The notes under the pieces: model-generated
What the model was told of the DNA's origin: nothing
Database searches by the model: none
Seen by the model: the letters and a program-made list of their open reading frames with translations, nothing else
Program-made: the position numbers and the translations under genes
Assembly (NCBI GenBank): GCA_905183005.1
Contig: CAJJDO010000001.1
Span: 687,836-751,835 of the forward strand
Direction: 5' to 3'
Source of the DNA: Paramecium pentaurelia
Taxonomy: Eukaryota > Ciliophora > Oligohymenophorea > Peniculida > Parameciidae
Length of the DNA: 64,000 nt
In this document: positions 36,924 to 49,870 of the stretch, one piece after another
Numbering within the stretch: position 1 is the stretch's first letter
Layout of the letters: every line of letters starts with the position of its first letter

Positions 36924-38079
36924 ATGGAACTAATTAACGTATATATTTTAGTTAATTTAGCACTTTCCATCCAGAAAGTTTGGATAAGAGTTAACTAATC
37001 TTTATTATAGACCTTAAACTAGATTAAACTTATCACAATTAAAAAAGAAAGCCGAATCAACCAATACTTCAATGAGACATAAATCTTAAAGAGATATAAA
37101 TAATAATAATGTTTGGTACTAAGTGTCAATAAAGAAAAGAACAAGTAGTTAACATAGCAGTGGAGATTCAGTCACTCATAGATAAAAATCTTCTAGATGT
37201 TCAAGTAGAAATCAAACAATATAAACTGTGAGATTTTGTGATGTCAAATAAATACTTATTGATGAATAGAATAAGCAATTTATTGAAAATATAGATATGG
37301 TATATTCAAATAAACCTTAGTATTGTAGTGTTTATGCCTATGATATTTAAGAATATATGAAATCTATTGAATTATCATACTAGTTTAGTGTTTAACAGTA
37401 CTTTCATCATTAACCTTAAGTAACTCAGAAAATGAGAACTATTTTAATAGAGTGGATTATAGATGTGACATCAAAGTTCAGATTGAAATAAGAAACATTA
37501 TATTTGACAATAAATTTACTTGATAGATATATGTTGACAACTCCAGTTTCTAAAAATATATTATAACTTATCGGAGTCTCTGCATTATTTATAGCAAGTA
37601 AATTAGAAGAGGTGCACTAATTGATGGCTAAAGATTTAGCTTATATTACAGATAAAACATATACGAAAGAATAAATTTTATATACAGAATCACTTATATT
37701 GAAACAGCTAAACTTTAATCTAACAACTCCAACAATAATTTATTTTTTAACTAGATACTAAAATATATGTCCTTTAAATTTAAAACATTTCTACTATTGT
37801 CAATTATTAATTGAAATTTACTTATTATTACAACCTTAGACTCATAATAGTAGTTTATTAGCTGCAGCCTCATTTTGGTTGATTAGAAAATAAAAGAAAT
37901 ATAACCCTATATGGCCAGAAGAATTAGAAATTATTAGTAATTGTAATGAGAATAAATTACATACAATAGTTAAAGTGCTTTAATCATGTTAATTAGAATT
38001 TCAAACAAGATAGAATATATTTAATTCATTATATACTAAATATTCTTAGTATAAATATTGTAGAATAATTAATGTGTGA
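36924..38079 (+). CDS. Mitotic-type cyclin (A/B-like)
   Basis: Cyclins activate cyclin-dependent kinases. The first cyclin box is textbook: 'MRTILIEWIIDVTSKFRLK', 'ETLYLTINLLDRYM', 'LIGVSALFIASKLEEVH', 'DKTYTKEQILYTESLILKQL'. The second box is weaker ('HNSSLLAAASFWLIRK'). The N-terminus is S/Q-rich and basic; a destruction box is not clear. The start at 36924 is chosen because a 22 nt intron at 36939-36960 joins 'MELIN' to a frame that stays open into the cyclin; an internal ATG at 37072 is the alternative. About 378 residues. The stop lies 48 bp from the convergent NAC alpha stop. Confidence 0.88.
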
Positions 38080-38127
38080 AAATAAATATTTTATATATAT
38101 TTATTATACTTATACATTAATCAATGA

Positions 38128-38722
38128 TCATCCAGTTAAGGTGAGAATTGCTTGTACTGTGTCATTATCAGATTTTCTAAGAGCTTCCACAGCTTTACTT
38201 CTATCGCATTTGCAGTGCTCCATAACCATTTTGATAGATTCTGCTGGAATACCTTCATCACTTACTTATTCTGTAGTTTCAGATGGCTTTGGTTCCTTGT
38301 TTTCTTCTTATTTAGGACTATAAGATATAAATTGAATATTACACTTATTAAGCTAGATTTTCAGCTTCTTTTTTGCCAATTTAACCTGTTGGGTCATGTA
38401 CTTTAGCTTCACCAATCACAATATAAGAATTATCTACATTGGCTGATTTTAAGACTTCTGGATTATCAATATAAAGAAGAAATTATTTTCCTCTTTTTAT
38501 TGTTACTCTATTAATTCCAGCTACTGGTTTCATTCCTAATTTAAGCATTGCCTTTTTGAATTTTTTTTCTCCTCTATTAGCCTTCTTGTCTTTGTCATCT
38601 CCTCCTTAATGATTGTGACCATCATCAGAATCTGAATGGCCATGTTCATGAGGATGATCATGATTATGTTCTTAAGTTTATTCTTTTTCTTCTTTTATTT
38701 CAATCTCCTTTTCTTAAGCCAT
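38128..38722 (-). CDS. Nascent polypeptide-associated complex subunit alpha with His-rich insert
   Basis: NAC binds nascent chains at the ribosome exit tunnel as an alpha/beta dimer. The NAC domain is clear: 'RGEKKFKKAMLKLGMKPVAG', 'INRVTIKRGKQFLLYIDNPE', 'NSYIVIGEAKVHDPTGQ'. A 25 nt intron near 38320 precedes the C-terminal UBA domain: 'IPAESIKMVMEHCKCDRSKA' and 'VEALRKSDNDTVQAILTLTG', with TGA right after. This NAC-plus-UBA layout defines the alpha subunit. The acidic N-terminal part carries an unusual insert with eight histidines in about 20 residues ('EHNHDHPHEHGHSDSDDG'). About 188 residues. Confidence 0.93.
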
Positions 38723-38836
38723 TTATTATTATTATTATTATTGCATAATTTAAATTTTCCAATCTTGATTAAATATTTCAAATGTACATAAATTAACAAT
38801 AGTATAGATTTTAATATATCTGATATATAAATAAAA

Positions 38837-41127
38837 ATGATTAGATTCTCATTGAAGAAAGCATAACAATTATTGGGAAAACAATTCCAAGCTTTCTCAA
38901 CACAATAGAATCTCATAGAAATATTCATAGATGACGTACCTCACAAAGTAGAAATGTGTGTTTGATCATTTATAGGTTGATCCATCAGCAACAATATTTT
39001 AAGCATGTTATTCAGCAGGTGTGATTATTCCAAGATTCTGTTATCATGAAAGATTAGCAGTTGCAGGAAATTGTAGAATGTGTCTAGTAGAAGTTGAAAA
39101 GTCACCAAAACCTGTATAATTAAATGAATATTCTAAAAGGTAGCAGCTTGTGCAGCATAAGTTGCACCTGGAATGAGAATACTAACAAAAAGTGAAAAGA
39201 CTAGAATAGCAAGAGGTGGTGTTATGGAATTCATGTTAGCAAATCACCCATTAGATTGTCCAATCTGTGATTAAGGAGGAGAATGTGATTTATAAGATAT
39301 TTCTGAATAATATGGGTAAACTCATTATATTCTATCATTAGATATGGAGATAGCAGACATAATGAATATAAGAGAGCTGTAGAAGATAAGAATTTTGGTC
39401 CTCTAGTAGCTACTAGTATGAATAGATGCATTCATTGCACTAGATGTATTAGATTTTCAGATGAATATGCTGGTGTAACTGAATTAGGAACTAGTGGAAG
39501 AGGAAGAAATACTGAAATTGGTACATACATTGACAAAATGATCACTAGTGAATTATAAGGAAATTTAGCTGATATTTGTCCAGTTGGTGCTTTAACCAAT
39601 GGACCATATGCATTTACATCGAGACCATGGGAATTAAAATCATATGATTCTGTTGATGTTTTTGATACCATCATTCCACTTATTTAAATTGATACTAGAG
39701 GAGCTGAAATTATGAGAGTTTTACCTAGAATTCATGAAGAAGTCAATGAAGAATGGTTAAATGATAAATCAAGATAAGCCTTTGATGGATTAAAAAAATA
39801 AAGATTAACACTACCATTGGCTAGAGATGCTCAAGGCAATTTTACAGATTTATATTGGGCAGATGCTATATAATAAGCAGCTAAGAAATTATAATCTGTT
39901 AAAGGAGAAGAAATTGTTGGAGTTATTGGAGAATTTGCTGATTGTGAATCTATTGTTGCTTTAAAGGATTTATTAAATAGATTTGATAGTGATAATTTTG
40001 AAATTAGAGGAACTGGTGTCCCCTAATTAGATGCAGATTTTAGAGCTAATTATTTATTCAATTCTAGAATTACAGGAATTGAAGAAGCTGATGTTCTTTT
40101 ATTAGTAGGTACAAATCCAAAAATTGAATCACCTTTATTGAATTCAAGAATCTTAAGAGCTACTAGAAAAAACAATTTAAAGGTATTTTTGGTTGGACCA
40201 GCAAATGATTTAACATATAATTATGTCCATCTTGGTAATAATGCTTCAATTCTTGATGAAATTGCTAATGGTACTCATCCATTTGCTGCAAGACTTAAAT
40301 CTGCTAAATTGCCTATGATTTTAACAGGAGCTGGTGTCTTAGAAAGAGTTGATGGAAATGCCATTCACAATGCTTTAAAAAAGATTGCATAAAATTCACC
40401 TGTAATTAATCCATAATAAGGTTGGAATGGTTTCAACCTTTTACATAAAGATGTTGGAAGAATTAATGCTCTTGAATTAGGTATTACAGCTAGAAGAAGC
40501 AGCGTACCACCTAAAGTTGTTATTTTATTAGGAGTTGATAATAATTTAAATGCTTAAGATATTCCAAAAGATGCTTTTGTTATCTATATTGGTAGTCATG
40601 GAGATGAAGGGGCTTATTATGCAGATCTCATATTACCAGGTGCTACTTATACTGAAAAGAATGGCACATATGTAATATCTTATATGTATTATACAAGATT
40701 TCAACTGAAGGAAGAGTCTAAACCACAAAATTGGTAGCCCTTCCTCCATCAGGTGCAAAATCAGATTGGGAGATCTTGAGAGCTTTATCTGAAGAGTGTG
40801 GATGTGCCTTACCTTATGATAGTTTAGAAGAAGTAAGTCTTTATCTATATATTTAAATAGGTTAGATATAGAATTGCTGAATTAGCTCCACATTTATTAA
40901 AATATGATTATATTGAGCCCACTGTTTTGGGATAGGTTGCATTAAAACCTGAATCATCCAAATAAACCATTTCAGCCACTCCTTTCAGAGATCTTATCGA
41001 TGTACATTATATAATTTATTAATAGAACTTCTATATGACTGATGCTATTTCTAGATAATCAGTTACTATGGCTAAATGCTCTACAGCATTTAATCCTCAT
41101 AAATTTAGCACATTTAAATAATTATGA
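38837..41127 (+). CDS. NDUFS1: Complex I 75 kDa subunit (NDUFS1/NuoG)
   Basis: This subunit of NADH:ubiquinone oxidoreductase carries one 2Fe-2S and two 4Fe-4S clusters on the electron path. A short presequence ('MIRFSLKKAQQLLGKQFQ') targets mitochondria. After a 28 nt intron at 38948-38975 come the 2Fe-2S motif 'RFCYHERLAVAGNCRMCLVE' and then 'HPLDCPICDQGGECDLQD', 'RCIHCTRCIRFSDEYAG' and 'ADICPVGAL' for the 4Fe-4S clusters. The molybdopterin-type fold follows ('EEADVLLLVGTNPKIESPLL', 'VFLVGPANDLTYNY', 'YADLILPGATYTEK'). The end 'NFYMTDAISRQSVTMAKC' is diagnostic of mitochondrial NDUFS1. At least three further short introns are needed. Confidence 0.97.
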
Positions 41128-41170
41128 TATAATATCCAAAAAAATTATAGCAATAACATATATAATTATA

Positions 41171-43221
41171 TCAAGCCATTTTTTTACTTACAGGACTTTA
41201 ATTTGATCTTTATGTGTGATAGACTTCGAAGATTCCTTTCGGATTACTTTTTAATGGACTATTGATTCGAGCAGTTTAAGATCCTCCTTATTTTAACTTT
41301 GTTGATGATTTCAGATCCTCAATATAAATATTAACTATATTGTTTTAGTTGATATTGTATACACCCCCTCCCTTTTTTGTTGAACCTTACACACAAATAT
41401 TATTGGTTATTTTTAATGGATCCTTTGAATTATCATGCTTTTAAGGATATTTTGGAGGAGATCCTTTATAACTTCCCAAATTATCTTGAGATTTAGTCCT
41501 ATAATGCATTAATTAAGCATTTAAAATGGGTGCCTACAAATTATTATTAGAAATCAATGTAGATTTCTTTTTTTGATCAGAATTTTTGACTTGTAATCCT
41601 TTTAAGGTTGATAAGGCATACTATGTGAATTTTTAAGGTAATTTTTATCTATATTTAAATATTAAATGATACATATTTTTAGATGCTGTTTTCTATAAGT
41701 TCTATTCACCAATAGTATATACACTCTATCTCTAAACTCTGTCTGTGGCCAAAGGTTGTTTACCTATTTATTATGAATATTAATTATACTTTTATTATCA
41801 TCTTCATATTTTTAAAGTTATGAGGCAACTCTGGTTCTTCTATTAATGGATTATCAATAATAATTACAAGAAATTAACTTAATAAGATAACAAATCAGCT
41901 GATTACTTTTATGTTGAATTTTATCTACTTGGTAATCTGAATTAACTTTCTGTTGTATTAAAATTACCACTCACTTTTCGTTAAGAATTAGATTTCTAAC
42001 AGTTATTAGCTTTTTATTATTTCTGTATATTTTGTTATTATTATACAAAGTTGGCAAATCCTTCAATTTGTGAGTAGACTTTTTACATTAATTATGATTA
42101 TTATGAATTTCTTAAAGGAGATTATTCTTAATTTGATCTTTTAGTCTATTCTCCAGCCTTTATAGAATTTTCTGCCTTTAAAGAAGAAACTTCTCCTTGA
42201 TTAAACTGCAAACGATTAATATTGATTTTATCAAAACTTCCTTAATAACTGACTTGATGAGTAGTTTTTGAATCAAAATTCTGTAATTAAGAACTTTTAT
42301 TAATTTAAGGTTTAAGATTAGTCATATAGTTAGATTTTAGATTTTTAGTGATTGTCGAAAGATCTTAAGATCTTAAAAGAAAACTATTGCTTTAATCAAT
42401 TGATAATAATCCTGATATTTATCCGAGACAATCATATTTTTAACCAACTTACTAAATGAACTCTCTTAATTAGACACTACTAGAGATATCTACTTTTTTT
42501 TAGAGATAAGAATTAGTATCTAATTTTAAATCTTTCAATAGATATTTTAACTATCCTATTGTAAGATCTTCATCACTATGCTTTTATTTCTTCTTCTCTT
42601 TCTTTTTGGATGGTTACTAGATTTAGTAATAGAATTACTACATCCTCATCTGGAATGTTCAACTTCCTTTTAATATTTGCATATTCTAATCTCCTCTTTT
42701 TTTCATGGAACTTATTTATGGTCAAATAAACATTTTGCATAAATAAACGAGGAATATCTTTGTGATATTTATAGTATTCTTGTAATGCTTTGACTTTTTA
42801 TATTGCCTCTTTTTTTACATATGATCTAAACATTATAGTATCATTATTACCTTTTCAAATACTCTTCCTCTTCTATCATACTTTCTAAATCTCTATAGAA
42901 TACAACTGCAGGAGTTGACTCTTCTTCTATTATATCGTTGATGTCCTTTGAATAATAATAGTTTTATGAAGATGAATATTTAGCAAATAACGCTTTATTT
43001 AAAAGTGGAGCATAAGATTCTTCTTTGCAGTTTTTGAACTTTTGACAAAACACACAAGGAGTTGATTTCTAGTTGTTGGGCCTATTCAATATAAAAAATC
43101 ACATAAATTACGGTGAACATAATGATGAAAATCGTTTTCTTACTGACAATGGATTGCTAGTAGATTGTTTGCTATTTGATCTCGATGTTTTACCACCAGT
43201 GAATTACTTTTTATTTGACAT
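41171..43221 (-). CDS. Unrecognised Q/S/N-rich protein
   Basis: Introns of 30, 25, 25, 28 and 24 nt join one long ciliate-code frame from ATG 43219-43221 to TGA 41171-41173 (about 630 residues). A short cysteine cluster near the N-terminus ('STPCVFCQKFKNCKEE') could bind a metal. It is followed by an acidic stretch and a helical, basic segment ('KVKALQEYYKYHKDIPRLFM'). The remaining two thirds are low-complexity, rich in Q, S, N and K, with SP and TP sites. The C-terminal part has 'NICVQGSTKKGGGVYNINQN'. No family recognised; a cytoskeletal or scaffold role is possible from composition alone. The stop is 43 bp from the convergent NDUFS1 stop. Confidence 0.6.
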
Positions 43222-43282
43222 AATCCTTAGCTTTTTTATAAGTTAATAAATTAATTGTATATATTGTATTATACTATATGTG

Positions 43283-43961
43283 TCATTTTTTTGTTTCTTT
43301 TGCTTACTTTCTCTTCTCTTTAACACCAACAAATTTAGCATTATACCATTCCTATCTTATTCTTCTGTAAACATTCTTTGCTCTTAATTCTTTTGAAATT
43401 ACAGTGGCCTTTTCTCTTTTTGGTGTTCTTTAGAATGTGATGACCTTTAATATAGCTATATTCCTACCTCTGGATTTGTATTTTAAGCAACTGGTTAAGC
43501 AACAGCTTCATTTGTAGAATCTTTAACAACTCCATTCTTAGGTTTACCTGCAACTCTTGGATAAAGTACTAATTTTGAGAGATATGCCTTTAATCTCTTA
43601 ACATTATTATTCAATTCTTCTTAGTTTAAATTTCTTCTTCTATGATCAACAGAAATTCCAATTGTTCTAGCAAATGCTGCATTGAGTCCTGCTTCCTTTA
43701 ATTCAATCAATGAAAATCCTCTTCCAAGTTTTTAGACATTATTATATTTTATTGTTTAACCTCTCACAACTGGACGAAGAAGCTCAACTGGTCTTGGAGA
43801 TGCAGCTATTATTATTATTGAATAAAGCACATACATAAAGCTTATGTTCTTCTTCTTAATTATCTTCTTCTTTTAGCTGCTGGTTGATTATAAAATGTCT
43901 TTACAAATCTAGTCCAATGTTTTCTCATATGAGCATTTGGAAGTTGTTAATTGTGTTTCAT
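43283..43961 (-). CDS. RPL13: Large-subunit ribosomal protein eL13
   Basis: The N-terminus shows 'HMRKHWTRFVKTFYNQPAAK' followed by an arginine-rich stretch, as in eL13. A 29 nt intron near 43807 leads into 'SPRPVELLRPVVRGQTIKYN', then 'KLGRGFSLIELKEAGLNAAF', 'ARTIGISVDHRRRNLNQEEL' and 'RLKAYLSKLVLYPRV', all diagnostic. A 23 nt intron near 43450 precedes 'KREKATVISKELRA' in the C-terminal part. About 205 residues, as expected. Like other ribosomal genes it is highly basic. Confidence 0.95.
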
Positions 43962-44082
43962 ATAGGTAAATTTTTTAAATAAAAAAAATGTAGATATGTA
44001 AAAATCAATATTAAATGACTTAAATAAGTCATATATATATAATTTCACAAATTTTATATTCATCATAGCTGAGTTAAGTGTT

Positions 44083-44488
44083 TCATAGACTTTCTACTAT
44101 CATTATAAATAATAGCTACCTAACAAAAGTCTTAGTCTTTTCTGAAGGAGTTTGGTTTAAATTTGGAGTGGATTCTCGTGGTTTTTATTCTTATGCTAAT
44201 TCTTCAAAAGTTTATAGGTCAGTTATTGAGTTATGGAAAGATAACTTCATCTTTTTCATGTTGTTCTCATCTACTTCTTCTACTAATTAAGGTTTAAACA
44301 TTAAATATGGACGGGAAGGTTTTGATGACTATTCTTTCTTTGTAGCTTAATCAGGAATATACCCAAATTAACCTTACTTTCTAACTATATATATTTGAAT
44401 GTTACATGATTATATCCTATTAACTTTTTTGTTGAATTATTGACTTCTACTCCCTTGGTGTTGGAACTGTATAAACTTTTTTCATCAT
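44083..44488 (-). CDS. Small unrecognised protein
   Basis: A frame of about 125 codons from ATG 44486-44488 to TGA 44083-44085, assuming a 28 nt intron near 44420. The composition is polar and charged ('FGYIPDQATKKEQSSKPSRP', 'LVEEVDENNMKKMKLSFHNS', 'ESTPNLNQTPSEKTKTF'), much like a phosphorylated linker or small regulatory protein. The last about 12 residues become hydrophobic, which may signal an unmodelled intron. No family recognised. Confidence 0.45.
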
Positions 44489-46357
44489 CTTATTTAATTA
44501 ATTCTAAAACCTTAAATTTATTAATGAAAGTATTCTAATAATATCAAATGCACTATATGATAAAACAACATTAATCGCTTACTTTCTGATCTCATAAAAT
44601 TAATATATATTTAAATAACAACATGTCTTTAATCTACATTAAAACTCATAAAATATAATATTAATAAAATCCCCTTATTAATAGATACCTATAAAGTAAG
44701 GATATCTAAAAATAATTGAGTTGTTATATTTCACTAAATCTCATCATAGTAATTAATTACTTAAAGAAAACCTTATAACTAAAGTACTAAATCATGCTAT
44801 TAAATAAAATTTAAAATATCATTTAGCACTAAAAGATGTAATCAAATTAAAAAAAAGATCATTTTAAATGATCTTGAGGAGAATAAGTATAAATATTCTA
44901 TGGTTTAAAATAGAAACCAATTTAGATATTGTATTTGTATTATTTGACTAAAAAATTTTAATGACATTTTTAATTCAGTAATCCACATATTAAATTAACA
45001 TATTTGCTAATGGGTTTAATATATTTATTTATTACTGTAAATATATAATAATAATTATGGATAAAGATTATATATATCTAATAAATATGTAAAATTTACA
45101 ATATTAAGTTATTCATCAAATTTTTATTATTTTTTATCATCCATTTAAAGAAAACATAGCCATTTTATCAATCTATTTTTTATAAATCTATTAATATCTA
45201 TCTGTTATATCATTTTTATTATTCATTCTGAGTAGTATACATTACTCTATTATTGAATCCTATTAAAAATTCTGATGGTTGTATTTTATAATAAATCTTC
45301 AAATCTTAAGATTCAATTGTAAATTTAAAGAATTTTCAAAATAATTAATTTATCATATTTTTCTAACTTTCTTTTTTCTCAAAAAATATTCATCATTTAT
45401 AACAAATCCTATATTTAATAATGACTATATCCTAATTTCTTTATTGTCCATTTAATCATTAACTTTATTATTTTTATTAATAAAATTTATCTAAGAAATC
45501 AAATCATTAAGGAATTGAATAAGAAATTTGGATTATTTCCATATAACTCAATATATTATAAAATAACACTTTGATAAATGTCCTTTTCTACTTTCTTGGA
45601 AAATTTGGCAGAAATATTATTACCATTTGAAGTTTAAAAATTATACTATTAGGTTTTAATTTACTTAATTGAATATGCTAGCTACTCAACTTAAATAGAA
45701 TTTAATATATAGGGTTTTTATGATAAAATTCAGAAAATATAGATTGATTTAATATTGTACACGTTTTGTCAAATCAAAATTAGCTATCTGGAATAAATAG
45801 GATAATGTTGATTAAAACTGTAAAACACACAATAATGGTATTCATATAAATTAAGGTGTTATTATTATTGTTGGATATTTAATTTGATTAAAATAGAAAA
45901 GAATTACTAACCAAAAGATTTATAAAAAATTAAATGCTTTATTAAACAAAATTATTTTACCTTATTCTACATAGATTTCTATTTATAAGGTACATATTAA
46001 CATTCAAATATTAAATTTCATTGATTTCATTTTAACTCATTTTGTAGTATTTGAGTTATTTTCATAAAAATTCAAATTTTATAAATATTTATATAAAGTT
46101 ATTAACAATTATTTTTTATTCATCATCTTATTCATCATAAAATAGTTATTATACTCCTTTCACACTTTATAATGGTTGAATAATTTTAATTTCTATTTCT
46201 CAAATTTATTCATTCTAAAGTCTTTTACATTTAATGGTTACTTGCTATCCAGATTGTTAATTAAAGATAAATATTAATAACCAGATTGTAATAATTGAAG
46301 AAATACGATAAATTGATTGTTAATTTTTAGGGATTTCATTTAAATTATTCTTAATTA
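44489..46357. other. Long intergenic region of about 1.9 kb with a possible gene relic
   Basis: The longest stretch without a confident gene. Most is simple A/T-rich sequence. On the minus strand about 45140-45510, three adjacent pieces in different frames look protein-like ('MDNKEIRIQSLLNIGFVIND', 'YYKIQPSEFLIGFNN', 'DRYQQIYKKQIDKM'), but no introns of normal size join them. It may be a decayed gene or chance, since open frames of 100 codons are common when only TGA stops. Confidence 0.4.
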
Positions 46358-49300
46358 ATGGAAAAAATATAAGAATTAGTGAATAGCCAAAAATTTCAGG
46401 AAGCAATAGAAGAATTGACTGATTTATTAGAGAGTGAATTACCAAGCCCTAAGCTTGAAACTTTAGAGGTGCTAAATCGCATTTTAAGTCTAAGCACTAA
46501 GAGACAGGATTTGTAAATAGCAATTTTAAGGCTGGCAAAATTTGAGAATACAGAAAGATATTGCGATTTGATACTGAATTTGGCAAGACTATATATTGAT
46601 TTAGGATAATTGAGTACTGCAAAATAAGAGTTAGAAAAGTTAAGTAGCATTAATAATAAATATATTAAATGCATACTTTAAGGATTTGATAGAATGTTTA
46701 ATTAAAGAGGAGAAGATATATAAAAAGAGGATTAATGGGAATAATTTTAGCTATTGGAAAAAGAAGAAAAGGAGTTAGATTATTTCTCATAAGATGGTTT
46801 ATGCAGTTATCTGATACCAGCAGGTTGGTTTTAGAAATGGAGATTATATGTGAAAAATGAAGATCCGATAATGCTTGACGATCCAATTATGAGTTTAAAT
46901 GTTACAAAATTAAGATAGTTACTTAATCTTAATGAAGATTGTATTAATGAAGAAACTGATGTTATACCAGGTCCAATTGATAGTTCAAGATTACTTTAAA
47001 TAAAATGGAATTTACTACCTGATCCAACTTAATAAAAATAATATTTGAATTATGTGTTAAGAAATGACTTAAGAGAAGGAGTTGATTTTGTCCATGTAAG
47101 TGGAAAAGTATTGAAATTCTTTGAAAAAATTTATGGTGCATTTGTTGTGAAAAGACTAATTGTAAAATAAGAGGAGTAAGAAAGAATAATAGTAGATGTA
47201 ATCATTATGAATAATTTTTAAGTTAATTCCAAGAGTTGTTGAAATCATAATTCTGGAGAATTAATTAGAAGAATCATCTTTATAAGTTAATGGATTTGAA
47301 TAAGTATAAGAATTAACAAGAAAAGTAAGAGTTATTAAAGGTATTGGTAATGAAATAAGATGGTGGAAATTTAAGGATTTATAAAGCTAATTAGATTGGA
47401 TGTCTATGATATAGAAAGGAACATTCATTAAAAGTATCAAAGGAAAAGAATTAGACATAAAATTTAAAATTGATGATTTAAATTTAACTACTTAAGATAT
47501 CCTCATATGTGAAATTAAATAAGGAAAAAGTTGGTAATTAACTGCTGAAACAAATGCTGTACAATAAAAAGAATAAAATGTATCATAACTCTATGCAAAA
47601 TTTGGCATTAGTAATGTTCCTAAAGCCTTGCCTGATAGTAGAAGAGGAATGACAGGTTTATAGAATTTAGGAAACACTTGTTTTATGAATGCCGCTCTCC
47701 AATGTCTCAGTAATACTTATGAATTCACAGAATATATGGTATATAATCATTTTGCATAACATTTGAATCCAAATAATGTATTAGGACCCAAAGGATTTTT
47801 AGCAGCATCTTATGCTGAATTAATGAAATCTATGTGGTTTGCAAATTATTCTAGTGTTTCAGCTATTGATTTAAAAAAAGTAATAGGAAAATTTGCTCCT
47901 CAATTCTATGGATATGGTTAATAAGACTCTCATGAATTCTTATCATATCTTTTAGATGGATTGCATGAAGATTTAAATAGAGTACTTAATAAGCCAATAG
48001 TTACAGATATTGAAATTACTAATGAAAGTGATTAATAGGCTTCTGAAAAATTTTGGATTAATTATACATTAAGAAATCAAAGTAGAATATAAGAACTTAT
48101 GGTTGGATAATACAAATCAACTTTAGTTTGTCCAATTTGTAGTAGAATATCAAAGACATTTGATCCATTTATGAGTTTATCATTACCCATACCTAGTTTT
48201 TCATCCTTTCCATTTTCTTTATATTTTATATATGACGATAGTGAAAATTTACCTGCAAAAATTAGTTTATAATTAAGTACTGATATGACAGGATTAGATA
48301 TATTAAAATAATTAGAAAATCTTTTAAATGTCAGTCACAAAAGAATGAATATGATACTCATAAAAGATCATCAAATTTAAGAAAGAGTCTCTTATGATAA
48401 AGAAGCTAAATGGATAAATGAACATAATGGAATATTGTTTGTTGAAGAAGTTGAATCAAATATATAAAATTTGAAATAGAATTAAATAAATGTTGATTTT
48501 TATTATGTAGCTAGAGCATAGAAAACTAATGAAAGCGATAAAATATTATCATTTCCTAGATAAGTTGTAATAGATAGAAATTTGACTTCATAATAACTTT
48601 ATGGATTAATCTACAATAAATTTAGAATTCATTTAACTTTAGCAGTTAAGGAATTAACTTCTAAAGAATTTCCATTAAAAGATGAATTTTTAACATTGCC
48701 AAGACCAAAAAGTTTAGAGGAATCAATATAAGAATTTTTAATTTTAGTATAAAATTAATTATAACCATTTACTCTAAGATTAAAAGATCAATTAAATGAA
48801 AAATTAAAAAAAGAAATCTAATTTAATGTATTATATAAAATTATTTTAGGATAATATAATACTTGATATTAAAGGTTCTAATCTTTCTATTGAAGTTATT
48901 ATTTCAGATTATTTAGGAAAAAATGCTTAAATTTTAAAATTACAAAGATGCAAAGAACTAACAACAAATGATACAAAATCTTAAATAAGAAAGGGAGAAT
49001 ATGATTTGGATGATTGTTTAAGAGCATTTACAAAAGAAGAAATATTAGGTAAAGGAGATGAATGGTATTGTAATAAATGTAAGAAACATGTTCAAGCATC
49101 CAAAAAAATGGAAATATATAAAGTTCCTTAAGTAAATTTATTATATGTATTATTTTATAGATATTAATAATTCATCTTAAAAGATTTAAAACAAATAGAA
49201 TATCTAATTTAGGTAATTTTTACTTTAGTAATGGAACATAGAAAATTACTTCAATGGTATAATTTCCACATGAACTTAATTTAAATAATTTTGTATTATC

Positions 49301-49535
49301 CAAATAAGCTGGAGATAATTAAAATTATATATATGATCTTTATGGAGTAGATAATCATTATGGTGGTATAGGAGGAGGACATTATACAGCATATGCTTTT
49401 AATAGTGTACTTAATAAATGGATAGATTATAACGATTCAAATGCTAGAACAACAAGTAGTAATGTTGTAAGTGAGGCAGCTTACTTATTATTTTACAGAA
49501 GAAGAGATTCTGAAAAATGTTAAATGTTCAAATGA
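46358..49535 (+). CDS. Ubiquitin-specific protease with DUSP domain (USP4/11/15-like)
   Basis: USPs remove ubiquitin from proteins. The N-terminal about 110 residues are helical. A DUSP domain follows ('SYLIPAGWFQKWRLYV', 'IPGPIDSSRLLQ'), and a region matching the DUSP-UBL linker. The catalytic Cys box is 'GLQNLGNTCFMNAALQCLS', supported by 'YGYGQQDSHEFLSYLLDGLH'. Zinc-binding pairs 'VCPIC' and 'CNKCKKH' flank a long insert. The His box is 'GGGHYTAYAFN' with 'WIDYND' after it. The catalytic triad is therefore intact. About 1040 residues. Short introns lie near 47200, 48840 and 49140. This arrangement (DUSP, then split catalytic domain) is that of the USP4/USP11/USP15 group. Confidence 0.92.
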
Positions 49536-49870
49536 TAAGCATATATAATATATATTCAACATCATATATTTAATCCATTTAAATGAAAATATATCTATGA
49601 TTAATGTTAATTTTTATAAAATAAATAATATGACTTTTAATTCAAAAATAGTTCTCTATAAGTTAATTCTACTGAAATTATATTATATAAATATAGATAA
49701 TAATAATATTTATTGAAAATCACTTATTAATTTAAGAATTAGAATATAGTTTTCTTTTAGTTGATTTTTAAATGAAATATTATTCATAAATATCTCATAA
49801 TCTATTTTACCTCTATTTACAACTGAATATATTTATTTGAAATCTAAATATTAAGTGTAATTTATAACTA
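49536..49870. other. Intergenic region
   Basis: About 335 bp, AT-rich, between two same-strand genes. Nothing recognised. Confidence 0.5.

Noticed and set aside
38072..38406. Plus-strand open frames of 83 and 84 codons after the cyclin gene
   Set aside because: They are antisense to NAC alpha, where the minus strand encodes a clear NAC domain and UBA domain.
39231..39674. Minus-strand open frames of 66 and 80 codons
   Set aside because: They lie opposite the NDUFS1 gene, whose iron-sulphur motifs are on the plus strand.
44078..44290. Plus-strand open frame of 70 codons
   Set aside because: The minus strand here has a longer, better balanced frame ending in TGA at 44083; the plus frame has no support.
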